Assembly: GCF_030272615.1 (NCBI RefSeq)
Contig: NC_081412.1
Coordinates: 696,022,083 to 696,086,082, forward strand
Length of the DNA: 64,000 nt
Source: Cryptomeria japonica
Taxonomy: Eukaryota > Streptophyta > Pinopsida > Cupressales > Cupressaceae
Reading direction: 5' to 3'
Part shown: piece by piece, positions 48,201 to 59,572 of the stretch
Numbering within the stretch: the stretch's first letter is position 1
Layout: each line of letters begins with the position of its first letter
Program-made: the position numbers and the translations under genes
The notes under the pieces: generated by a model
Told to the model about the DNA's origin: nothing
Seen by the model: only the letters and a program-made list of their open reading frames with translations
Databases searched by the model: none

Positions 48201-51200
48201 TGTAATGCCTCGCCAGGAAACCCCGAAGGGATTAAGCTATAACTCAAGAATGGAGTGCAATAATTTTTTTTTTTTAAAGTTACACCACATTAAGATACAA
48301 CAAGATATCAAAGATTCAGATTACATAGTGGAAGAGATCAACTAACACCTAAAGAGTTTCCCAATGAGATTACTTAAATTTCACAATTCACTTAACTCAC
48401 ACAATTAATCCAATAAGCTGATTATCTTAATAATGAGATAATTCTTAATCAGGATAATTTCTTTCAAAAGATGGAAATATATAATTCACAAGATAAGGTT
48501 CATCCATTTATATTTATCTATATCCTTCATTCATACTTTTCAATTAAATAAAAGACATGCATCTAATATTCTAACACACAAGAATTTCATCATAAACATA
48601 TGAGATCTTCCATACACACTTAATTTCCTTAATAATGATTGAATATAATCCATTATCCTAAGCTGTATTCTTTCATATTCCAATTTACTACATTCAAGAA
48701 AGGACTGCATATAAGCATTTAAAGTTAATTCCATCTTATCCACGTATACATTCTAACATATGCTATTCATACATGATAAAGTTGAATAAGGGAAACATAA
48801 GAGAATAACATCACATAACACCATAATGATCTCGGAGTTCACCCCTAAGGGGCTACATCTCCGGGTCTGCTCAACTGCAAGACCCCTCTGATAATTAATA
48901 AAGTTAAGAATACATGAAGTTCCCAGAATTTACAATCCGGCCATCAAGGCAAAACATAATCAATATACAAACGACCGCATCGGTCAATAAATACATAAAT
49001 GATCCCTGAAAAGGAAAGGATCCAACTAAACAAAATCAAAGCTAATAAAAAGGTCCATTAGAGCACCCATAACTGAGTCATCACCACCCAAGATCTAACA
49101 TGAAACCAGGTACTCATAAGGGCATAGACAATAGGATGACCCACAAACGTGCTCCTAACAAGACAAAACGACAACACACTAGCGAACGTAGGGACAAGTG
49201 TCATCACACAACTTGGTATGGTTACCATGGTAGGTCTTCATAGGTTCTGGCCCCATACATTGGGTTACCCTGGCAACCTAATTTGTATCTCTGGCCCATC
49301 CAAGCCTCATGTGGACCCACACATCCTTTCGTGAAGACAAGGATGATGGTTTGCCATTTCAGGCCATCTCACAGCATGTTGAGTCAATGTTAGCACTCGT
49401 CCCATGTGTGAGGCACAATTATCTTACTTAGAGATTACATTCTAATCTATTGTTAGGTTATCACTTATTAGACTCACTTTTGACAGGTTACCCAGCAACC
49501 ACTTTGGGCGTGGCCCCCAATCGAAAGCCACTTTCCCATATGACACTAGACTATTCTCAAGCAACCTCAGACATCAAGGACACACATGGTCAAGCTAGCG
49601 GAATTCAAAACGGAGGGAATAACCATCTGGTCAAACACGACTCAAAAGAGGTACACTACTGACGGTACTCTAACCAGAGACCTGACCAACTATGGTCAAC
49701 CACGAATCATCATTTGACACCCACACAAAGGATATGACCAATTACGACACTACCACAAAACAACAGTCAACTCGGAACCGAGGACTGAAATAGGTACCCC
49801 AAATCAATCCATACGACATGGTCCTATCAAACAAAGCATGACTTGCCATTACATAAGCAAAAGCGAATACAAAAATTAAACTCGCATAGGTAATATCTAG
49901 TAGATACAATCTTTTCTGAATTGATCTAAATGTTAAAAGTCGATCAAGTTTTCTACATGATCTATATTAGATTGCAGTTATCTACCTCATCTAGGTATAG
50001 GTTGTTCTTGGTTTACTAACTCTCTAAGGTTCATTGCATTGAACACACATAATAAGCCATAATGAGTTCTTAAACCAATTTCACATTAATAAAATCAGAC
50101 AACCATTAACCAATTAAATAAGATATTTAATCTCCAATTAAAACATCATTGACATACTGGTTCAAAACCAATCTCTACAGTTTCATATTTTCCAAGCCCA
50201 GTTACACTATATGGATCAAGGAAACATAAATATATACGGAATCCAAATGTAGATAATCATTTCCAAAATCCAAAAATTACTTCCTTACACACATATAGAA
50301 GAATCCAAAATTAACTATTAATTAATGAATATATTTATTAATCCATGATTAATTAAATATAACAAATTAATAATTAATAACGGAATTAACAAATTAAGTA
50401 TTTAATTAGAAAAATATTCATTAATAATAAAATAAAATTTGAGCATTAATTAATGTACACTTTCCATTATACAAATAATTAATAACAAATTAATCATAGT
50501 TTATTGCTTAATGAATATTTAATCATAATTAAAAATAAACTTAATTAAAAATACATTTATTATAATATTAAATTATAATATATATTTTCTTTTATTTAAA
50601 AAAAAACATATAAAAAAACACATTTCTTTTTTTTTTAGAAAACAAAATCATATTACAAGGGGAGGGAGGGTACCCACGTGGAACCCCACGTGGGCCCCCC
50701 CTTGGGAGCTCACGCTACCCACGGTAGTGCTGCTACCAAATGGTAGCAAGCAACTGCCCTGGCTACCATGGGCAGCGCTGCTACCATTTGGTAGCAGTCC
50801 GCTACCATGGTAGCAAGCTACCTCCCGCATGGTGGGGGTTTGTGCCCTGCCACGTGGGTATTAAATTATTATTTATTTATTTATTTTTATTTTTTTTAAA
50901 ATTTTACTGTAAAAAATGCACAGTAAAAAATACAGTCTAGAGACTTTAAAAATAAATATATATATTTTTTTTCATTTTCCAAATACCCAGATTTGGGAAG
51001 GGAAATCTTTCCAACACAATACCATTATGGCAAAATGAGATGGATTTACACAATTTAACATCAAATCTGCCAAACCCCAATCTAAATTTCATTCTTCAAC
51101 TTATATAAGAGAGATTCAATGGAGTTTTAGACAAATTTTTCTCAAGAACAGCCAAACCCCAAATTTGGTTTTAATTTAATTTTTTTTTGAGAATCCATTT

Positions 51201-52400
51201 ATACAAACAAAATTGCCATCTTGAGGTTTGGAAAGGAAGCAAGGAGAATTTAAGATCCATAAATTCAAACTACAACTCCTCCATTTCCCAAGAGCATAAG
51301 ATTTTTAATCTACAACCAGATTTCTACAAAAACACCAAAAACGATTTTCTTTAAGCAAGAACCCAAGAAATAACCAGAGGCCTACCTGATTCAGCAATCC
51401 TGGCAAGATCGGAGGAGAGCCCAACCTGCAAGCTCCAAGAAAAATCATTTCTTTTGCAAAATCCCCCAATTTTTTTTCATTTTCCAAAAATATTTTTCCA
51501 AACAAAATATCCTCCCAAAATAATTTTCAAACCTAGGTTAAATGGGGAAAAGTTTGACCAAATTTTTATTTTGGAATTAAAATTTTTATTTAAAATAATT
51601 CTCAAAAATAATTCTTTTCCAACTATATCAATAAATTAAATTGTTTTTCAATTCAAAATTGATTTCTTCAATTAACTGAAATTAACCTTTCTAATTTAAA
51701 AAGCCAATAGAATACAATTAATTCTATTGCAATTAAATTCAAAACTTTCTTTTTCAACAGCATATACAAAATGCATTTAATATTTAAAATTAGCCATGTA
51801 ATTTAACTTGCTCCTAAACTGACTCGAGCAATTCAATATTAACGATAATCACATAACGAAACCTTGTTTAATTTAGTCTATTAATCTTTAATGCATGAAC
51901 ACATATTTAATCGTATTAAATACTAAGGACCAATTACTCAATTTCACCATACACACCAAACATGCAACCCAAGAAGCCAAACAGATAGACGGCCCACATA
52001 CCCAACCAAAGGGAATACCGACGACTACTGACGATGCTCACTTGAGCACGACTATGGTCAAATGAGGATAACACGACCACCTAATCCAACTATAAGGATT
52101 AAAGAGGTACACTCAAACCTGCAAATCCAAGTGGAGACGAACCTCGCACCCATGCGGTACTATACCTGAAATCTGCTGCAACCAAGAGTCATACATGCAT
52201 ACATATATAAACTTAATGAAAGCATTAGCCTGATTTTAATACCACGAAATATGAACACTAAACAACTTGCATACAACTGGTGCAAAAAACCACATTAACA
52301 ACTATGCACAAATCAAAACATCTGACTATAATCATTATATTATGATAAACTAACCAAGGTCAAACCGAGATTAGAAATTGATTAGGGTAGGGGTACTACA
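48201..52400. mobile_element. 4.2 kb LTR-type unit with perfect target duplication (solo LTR or non-autonomous element)
   Basis: It starts TGTAATGCCTCGCCAGGAAA and ends GGTAGGGGTACTACA, flanked by perfect GAAAG duplicates (48196-48200, 52401-52405). TGTA/TACA termini and a 5-bp duplication fit a gypsy LTR or complete small LTR element. No domain and no internal LTR pair is seen, so a very long solo LTR is likely. It interrupts the Tat leader array. Contents: AT-rich ends, moderately complex 48800-49900, AT-rich 50040-50640, a GC-rich palindromic block at 50660-50860, AT-rich 50870-52000. Frames such as 49149-49334 and 49450-49662 are not supported as genes. Confidence 0.75.
50675..50856. promoter_or_regulatory. 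Cluster of G-boxes and TGCTACCA palindromes
   Basis: CACGTG occurs at 50675-50680, 50687-50692 and 50851-50856. Between them lie 18-bp near-palindromes TGCTACCAAATGGTAGCA (50731-50748) and its reverse complement TGCTACCATTTGGTAGCA (50779-50796), and the 14-bp palindrome GCTACCATGGTAGC (50801-50814). CACGTG is the plant bHLH/bZIP G-box core; regulatory use here is inferred. The small minus frame 50648-50830 only translates these repeats. Confidence 0.6.
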
Positions 52401-53024
52401 GAAAGCGCTAAGGTTTGAACTATTGAATGTTGGGATTGATTATGCATTAAAGTTTAGAACTGATGCACTATTAGGAAGCTTGCACACACTAAAATATGGT
52501 TCCAAAATGCTAAGATGTTGTTCTTACATGCTAAACTGCCTTGGTAGTTTGACTTGGTGGTTTTCTGTGACTTTTGAACTTTGTCCTTAACTATGATGGA
52601 TGATTTTCTGAAGTAAGAAATGAAAGCACAACACAAAAGAGATAACCAATTTTCTTAGTCTAAACAATGAGTGTATGTTCAGTGAGGATGTGTTCAAATC
52701 CCCAGTGTTTTAACAGGTTTTGATACAGACAAACACAATTCAATCAGACTCTTTATTCAAGGGTCATCGATAATATCATAGCTCACTAGTCTCGATACTC
52801 TGTCAGCTCAAACAACATTGTCACCCACTAGAGGGAGCCCATTTTTTTGCCTTTTTCCAGAAATTAACTCAAAATGAATTGCTTCACAATTGAGTAGTTA
52901 TCTTGGGAGATAAATGGTGAGTAATCTTGGGGGTGGATTCTTCTCCACCCTTGCACTATGATACTGCAAATGTTTGGATACTGACTCAGCTCAAAGTTTC
53001 TAATGCTAAAGTTCGTAATCAGGC
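52401..53024 (-). other. Tat leader between two insertions, with the rest of the motif array
   Basis: It continues 48200 after the 4.2 kb unit. Motif copies on the minus strand lie at about 52403, 52441, 52462, 52483, 52505 and 52527 (spacing 21-22 bp). From 52540 to 53024 I see no gene or repeat. It ends with CAGGC, the target duplicate of element E. Confidence 0.6.
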
Positions 53025-53309
53025 TGTAGACACCTAAAAATGGTCAACGCTTGCGGAGTCATACTTTAACATTTGCGCATTGCCTCATTTTAGGTTTTTG
53101 CATCGTATTAACATTTCTCCTATGTTACGCACTTGGTCTTTATCATTTGCGAGCATTGAGTCTTTCTTCTGCATTCTTCATTTATCTCGCTCTCGAATTT
53201 GGTCTTGTCGACAACAATCTCCAATCATGATTTTTGATCAATTTTATCCTATTGCATCAATGTGCGTGCTTATTTGTCATCATTTTGGACATCATCAATC
53301 CTAATTAGG

Positions 53310-53620
53310 GTTTTGTCCTCCTATCAATCTTGCGATCGATTTGTCATCAATCATTGTCCTCTTATCAATCTTGTCGATTTATCATCAATCCTTCAATCTT
53401 GTCCTCTTAACGATCGATTTGTCATCAATCGTTGTCATGTTCGATCTTGTCATTTCGCGATCAATTTGTCATTGATCGTGGTCATTTTCAATATTATCAT
53501 TTTGCAATCTATTTTGTCATCGATTCTTGTCCTCTTGTCAATCTTGTCATTTGGCGATCGATTTGTCATCGATTGTTGTCTGTCTCAATTATGTCAATTT
53601 GGATCAATTTGTCATTGTTC
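53310..53620 (+). repeat. U3 tandem array, GATCGATTTGTCATCGAT unit
   Basis: About six imperfect units of 45-55 bp built on GATCGATTTGTCATCAATC and TTGTCCTCTTATCAATCTTG, upstream of the TATA box. The 3' LTR keeps only about two units (61940-62060), so copy number changed after or during integration. Confidence 0.75.
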
Positions 53621-54017
53621 CTCGTCAATTGGTGTATTTATTAATCAAATCATTTATCACATTGGTCATTTATCAATCCAAAATCAAATCATGATCGAGT
53701 CAATTATCTTTCATCAAGACCTAATTCATCTTCTAGGGTTTCATGATTTAATCATTTAACCTTGTGTGTGTTATTTCTTCCTTTAGGATTAATAAATTGT
53801 TTATTTATCCTAAGTCTTCTCATTGCAATTAAATGTTCATTTAATTGGCTAATTATTCCTCCTTGTGAATTAATTAATAAATGACAAATTATTAATTAAT
53901 TTATCTAATTTCTAATTTTCATCAAATTTCCTAATTTCTTAATTCCTCATTTTCTAATTTCTTAATTTTCTAATTCCTAATTTCAATTTCCTCCTATTTC
54001 TCTCCTAAATTCATGGA

Positions 54018-54210
54018 AATGACATAGAAATTTGTCATAATTTGTCATAATTGGCAATCAATCAATCCTTGCATAGAAATTTGTCATAAATTGTCATAAA
54101 TTCTTGACATAGAATTTGTCATAAATTGTCATAAACCCTTGCATAGCAATTTGTCATAAATTGTCATAAACCCTTGCATAGCAATTTGTCATAGACATGT
54201 CATAATTTTG
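54018..54210 (+). repeat. U3 tandem array, TTGTCATAAATTGTCATAAA unit
   Basis: Four to five units of about 38 bp (GCATAGCAATTTGTCATAAA, then TTGTCATAAACCCTT), ending about 65 bp upstream of the TATA box. The 3' LTR has one trace near 62535-62575. Confidence 0.8.
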
Positions 54211-54276
54211 CTATTCTTGATTTGAATTTCCATTCGAATCACTATCATGCTAATCTTGTCATCTCTCCAATTCTTC

Positions 54277-54283
54277 TATAAAT
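54277..54283 (+). promoter_or_regulatory. Element E TATA box
   Basis: TATAAAT within a 15-base match conserved in both LTRs (second copy 62664-62670), about 360 bp before the end of the 5' LTR. Confidence 0.6.
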
Positions 54284-54642
54284 TGGATGAATTTCTTCAA
54301 TCTTGGCTAATAATGAGAATAATTGGTAATCAGACTATCGAATTTACGCTTCTAGTACTCTTGATCAAAAATCTCGTCTACTTGCTTTCAATTGTGTGTA
54401 TGCACTAGTAGGTGAGATCCACAACAAAGCTATTTGGAGAGGAAAGAAGAACAATGGAGCCGCATGAAGGAGCATTCAAATCGTCATCCGGTTTGCATAA
54501 TATTTAGTTTTGTATGCTTTGTTTTCATGTCTCTATTGAATGTGTCTTAGGATAGATTCATTGCAATGAATGCATTTGTGATTGAGCTATTACGTTTATA
54601 TCTTGTCTTGTGATGATTTCCTATTTCCTAACATACATTAAT

Positions 54643-54655
54643 TGGTGAACCCGAC
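54643..54655 (+). promoter_or_regulatory. Element E primer-binding site (tRNA not assigned)
   Basis: TGGTGAACCCGAC starts five bases after the LTR. It begins with TGG, complementary to a tRNA CCA end, and the rest would pair with an acceptor stem, but I cannot name the tRNA. It differs from the TGGTATCAGAGC sites of the three copia elements. Confidence 0.6.
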
Positions 54656-56710
54656 ATGAACACTAACCTTCTAACCTCTTTATGGTGTTTTGAGTGCTCT
54701 CAAGTTGATTTGCAGGCCAAAAAAACCAAAAAACAGGGTCGTGCAGGGTTTTTTGGAGACTTCCGCGCCTGTGTCCTGCATCCTGTGCCTGTGTTGAGCA
54801 TTCTGCACCTGTGTTGAAGACATTCTGTGCTTGTGTCCTGCATTCTGCGCCTGTGTCATGGGTTCTGCGCCTGTGTAAAGTCTAGAACAGAGGTAAAAAA
54901 TGCAGTGTTTACTTGAAATTTGTTGTGTTTTTGCATTCTGTTTTATGTGCTTTGGATTTTGGTACTAATTATCTGTGCAGAATCTTGGCATACACATGGC
55001 AAAGACAATAAATCAAACTACTAACATGTGTTATGCAGAATCGATAGTCAAAGATAACAAATCAAACTCCTAACTTGGGTTTTGCAGGTTGCCTTGGAGA
55101 AACAACTAAACTTGGTGTTTGTCTTTAAATGTTTTAGGCACCTAGTGATTTCTAAATAGGTTGGAATGAACATTTGTTTTCTTTGATTGTTGAGTATGAC
55201 ATTGGAGTAGGAGAGTATGCTCTCATCCTTCTTAGGGTGATCAGAAATCTAGATCTTCGATACCATGCTTGTGTTGTTGATTGTGTGTCTCCTTTAGAGG
55301 GCCTGCCTTCCCGACCACTTTGCTTTTGCAAGCAAGTGATAATCGTGAGAAGGGGATGACCCAAAGTGAGTACAGCTAGAATTCCTTGGCATTCTAACTC
55401 ACTATAAAAAAATACCCGATGAGCGAAAGCTTTGAAGGAAGTATTACGTGGGAATTGTAGTTACTTGGGAAGTGATGACCCTTGGACTCTTTCTCATATC
55501 AACATCTAAGTAGGGCCTCTTGGTCTAAATCGTGCTTGCATGACTACATTTGTTTGGTATCTTGATGGGCTTAATGTCTCAATCACGCTTGCGTGACATC
55601 AAGGAGTAACGCTTAACAGAAATCCTTACTAAACACCTTGTTTTAGAGGCCAAAAACCCTTCTAGTTGCTTGAGAAGGACAAATTCGGATACTTGGAAGA
55701 GATACTAAGTTTGCCATGGGGAGATTTCCATGGGGACTGATGCTTGGCTACCCTGAGAAGTGAGTGCCGTGGAGGGGAGCCCATGGGGTCAAGCATCTAT
55801 GTATTCTCCTTGAATCCCATAATGAGTCTACCTCTCAAGTACCTAATGTCTTTGCCTACCATAAGAAATGTGGAAATGAGCATGACTGTCTTAAGTCTAA
55901 GTTGAAATATCTTGTATTCTTTGCTTGTCAAAAGTTGAATTGCATCCCATTTCAAAAAGAAAAACAAATTGATTCAAAACAAGGTTAAACACAAGAGATA
56001 TTCATCCAACAAAAGTTCAACAAGATTCGAAAAAGCACCTTCAAACATGGTTGTCAAACATTGTTCAAAATCTTGTCTCAACATTCATGTCACTTACATT
56101 TAGGTTCATCCTAGGTTGCATTTTGCAAAGTTCATTGTCAAGTACCAAGGGTAGGTTTCACCAAAGTCATACTCTTTTCAATAAAAGTCATCCATTTGCA
56201 TATGTCCTCTTGCATTAAAGTCATACCATTGCCATACATTGCATACCCTAGGTCTCTTCATTAAGCTTAGGTCATTATCATATCATATTAAGGTCATTTG
56301 CATAGTAATTGTCCCTTTGCATATAGTGTCAAAACTAGGTTTTGTCATACTTGAGTAATCCAAATCTTTGATAAACTCTAAGTCATTGTTAGGAGGTCTA
56401 GACCTTATCAAACCTTTGTCTTTTTGTCATCAATATCATTTGGTCAAACCTAGCTTAGTATCCAAGCATATAGGGGAGACTTTGTCATTTTGTCCTTTTG
56501 TCACTTGGTCCTTTTGTCCTTTGAGGTCTAGACATCATTTCAATTTCCTAAGGGTCTCTTTCTTAGATTTGCATTCCAAAAAGTTTGTCAAAATCTTGAA
56601 AAAACAACCAAAAACATAGATTGCATTTTCATCTATTCAAGTTTGCATTTAGTTGCATAGCATATATTGCCCTTGAAAAAATTCCAAAAATATTGCATTT
56701 GCATAGTGAC
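54656..56710 (+). other. Element E leader
   Basis: Two kilobases without an accepted gene. Begins with the 20-bp-period array (54761-54876). The region 55150-55830 has moderate complexity with small unconvincing frames (55174-55359, 55764-55988). From 56040 to 56600 it is rich in GTCAT and CATT words. Confidence 0.6.
54761..54876 (+). repeat. Leader array of six TTCTGCGCCTGTGT units
   Basis: Units start at 54761, 54781, 54801, 54823, 54843 and 54863, a spacing of 20, 20, 22, 20 and 20 bp. Variants: TTCCGCGCCTGTGT, TCCTGTGCCTGTGT, TTCTGCACCTGTGT, TTCTGTGCTTGTGT, then two consensus copies. Position (leader) and period match the Tat arrays, and both motifs contain GCGC. Confidence 0.85.
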
Positions 56711-59572
56711 ATGTCTATTGAAACAAGGTTCCAAGCACCAATGATGCAACAAAGTTTGACATATCAACCGACAATGCAATCAAATTTTAATCCAAGGCAA
56801 TCACAATTATATCCAACCCAACAACAAGGCAATATTGATCAAACTTTTTATGATGAAACAAGTCTCCAAATACAAAAACTAGAGGAGAAACTAGCTCAAG
56901 AAAATGAGATTTTGGAACAAAGAGTGAAAAACATTGCGAAGAATAGATCACAAATGTCCAAAATGTTTTGAAAACTTCCAGGTCGAAATCCAAATATTGA
57001 GCCAATTGATGTAAGGTCTCTTATCGAACGATCAGACATACCAGCTCTCCTCTCCCAAATAGAGATGATGAAACAATTTCAAGAAAAGAGACAACATCAA
57101 TTTCAACATTATGTGCCTCCACAACAAGAACAAGAAGGTGTTTACTATCAATCTGATTTTCAACCAATACAACCAATGGTTCAACCAATTGTCCAACATA
57201 TTCAACCAACGCAATCAATGGTCCAATTTCAACAATATGTCCAGCCAACTATACAATGTCCACAAATAGTTCAACCAATGGTGGAATATCAACAAGTTCA
57301 ATCAACATATCAATGTCAACAACCACAATCAAACATTCAAAAACAAAGGTTGCAGCACACACCAAGCCAAGTTTCAAACATGTTGGAACAATTGAACCAA
57401 GTCCAATATCAAAACATGACATCAAACCAAAAACAAGTTCAAATTCCAGATACAACTATGTCAAAACCTCGAAAGAAAGATGGCTTTATTGCAATGATCT
57501 TAAGGAAATTACCAAGTGAGTTCTTTGAGGAAGATAAAGATAATACACTTATGTCTAGCAATGCCTCACCCCCTCACAAACAAATTGACTCTCCAGTGGC
57601 ATCTATTCCTACACCTCTAGAAGTTTCCCAAGAACCTTCCATATTGTCCCCATCAAACAATACACCCAAGGATGAAATTATCCAAGAGCTATCCATAATT
57701 GATTGCCAAGATAATCCAATTCATGATGCACATCCTTGTCATGTTTCAGAAATACAAGACCCAATGCCACCATGCACTTTATTCCCATTATCTATTTTAG
57801 AGGACCGCATTCAAAGTCCCTCTTCCTCATGTTCAAGCATTGATTCCTTGCCAGAATCCATCACAAATGTTCAAAGTGCATTTCCTTCATCCCAAAACAC
57901 TGAGCCCTTGTCAAAATCCTCCATGCATATCCAAAGTCCAACCCCATGTCAAGAGGATAGTTTAGAGCATGAAGAAATGTGTCTTGAAATAGATGAAGAT
58001 CAAGATCTTGAAACCTTATCATCCTATCCAATTGTTGACCAGGACCCCATGTTCCCAGACACTCATGATGATTCCCCTATTCTTGTCCATCCTATCCAAA
58101 GTCCTATTGACACTCCATTCCCCGAGCAAGATCAAGATATCCTAGTTCATCCAATCCCAAACGATCCCCTTCCATTTCATGAAAAAAATGTCCTTTCAAA
58201 TCCCATTGACATTCCACTTCTTGAGAAAGATCAAGCTATCCTTTCCATCCTTTCCGATGATCCCATTGAAAGTCAAGAGAAAAGCACCTTTAAAGATGAT
58301 TCCAATGATCTTCCTCCTTGTCAAGATCAAATTATTCCTTTAAATCCTTCACAAGATCCACTTGTTCCTTCATCTCCTTGTCATAATGCTCCATATACAC
58401 TCCAAGATATCATTTCTTTTGATGATCCCATTATTTCTCCCATTCCATCTCTTGAAGAGCCCGTCATTGAACCATGTCCACTACACAATCCTAGTCCCCC
58501 TCATGATCCTAATCCCCCTCATGATTCTAATGTGTTAGTGCAAGATGTTCATGAACCCACGACATGCATAATGGGTTCTTCCACTTTGGTGAAATTCGAT
58601 CCACTTCATGGTCTCATTATTTCTCTCATATCATATCCACCTCATAATGGACTCGCATCTTCTTCCCAAAGAAAAGAGTATCCTACAAGTCAAGATATTT
58701 ATAAAGGCAAAGGAGTAGATATCCATAAGCAAGAATCTCTCCATATCAAAGAAAATATTAAGGGTCATGTCTACACAACTCACTCTCAAGACGTTGGTAT
58801 CCCTCCATCAAAATCAAAACATACACCTTCCCCATCATACCTTCCATCCATCTTAGGTCCTTATATCCCTTCATCCTCTATGCAAGGTCAGCAAAGGCAC
58901 ACATCCTTGAGTAAATTTCATCAATCCAAAAGAAGTCCATTTCATTCATATCCATCCATACATTCCTTTCCTCCTCCAAGCAATTTGAATGCCAAGTATA
59001 CAAGTCATAAGTCTAGATATCCACATGTATTCAAGGATCAACATGTCCAATATAATCAACATGTCAAAAGAAAGAAAAATATGATCTATAAAGAAAAGAA
59101 TATATCCAACAGGCCACAAAGGCCCACTGAGAAAAATAAAGAAAAGTCAAAATATATGTGGGTTCCTAAATCCCTTGTGCAAGCAATGCACTCTAAGGAA
59201 CTACAAAAGCATGAAAAATCAAAAACCATGTGGATCCCTAAGCAGCTCCTTGAAGCACAAGAGCCTAAAGAAACATCCAACTTGGCATCCAAAATTGCTA
59301 TTCCTCCATCCAAACCTCTCAAATCTATTCCTCCATCACCTTCTTCATCCATTTTGGGCCCTTATGTCCCAAAATCCCAAGCTATTCCTCTGTCCAAATC
59401 TCACAATCTGAGACCCACTCTTCCTCCATCAGTCCATCACCCCTCAAGGTGTGTGCCAATGTTGATCTTGCCTTCATTTCTATCCACTGAAGCCCAATTC
59501 TTCCAATACCCTATCCATTATCCAATGCATATTTTCCATCCTTCCATCCCTCTAGTCCAATCCTTTGCATAA
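56711..59572 (+). CDS. Unknown Gln/Pro/Ser-rich protein of element E (one in-frame TGA)
   Basis: The frame runs 953 codons from ATG at 56711 (MSIETRFQAPMMQQ) to TAA at 59570-59572. A single TGA is codon 87 (56969); the next Met, at 57065, gives 835 uninterrupted residues. N-terminus: Gln-rich, then a coiled-coil-like stretch (about 55-80, IQKLEEKLAQENEILEQRV). About 119-270: strongly Gln/Val-rich. About 280-600: acidic, Ser/Pro-rich with repeated ILVHPI and PSPPHDPNPPHD words. About 600-930: basic, with MWVPK and MWIPK near 816 and 840 and ILGPY[IV]P near 714 and 881. No zinc knuckle, protease, RT or integrase motif and no signal peptide. Too long to be open by chance in this AT-rich DNA, whereas all neighbouring element genes are shattered. 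It may be a Gag-like particle or RNA-binding protein; this is a guess from position only. Confidence 0.8.

Larger units (their letters stand above)
53025..54637 (+). repeat. Element E 5' LTR
   Basis: 1613 bp, about 300 bp longer than the 3' LTR because two internal tandem arrays (53310-53620 and 54018-54210) are expanded here. The putative TATA box CTATAAATTGGATGA is at 54277-54283 and is conserved at 62664-62670. Small frames such as 53262-53759 translate the array and are not genes. Confidence 0.92.

Noticed and set aside
53262-53759. 165-codon Ile/Ser/Cys-rich frame in the element E 5' LTR
   Set aside because: It translates the U3 tandem array, and the 3' LTR does not keep the same frame length.
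54761-54876. Regularly spaced repeats resembling a CRISPR array
   Set aside because: Units are 14 bp with 6-8 bp variable parts, imperfect, in plant retrotransposon leader; no cas genes.
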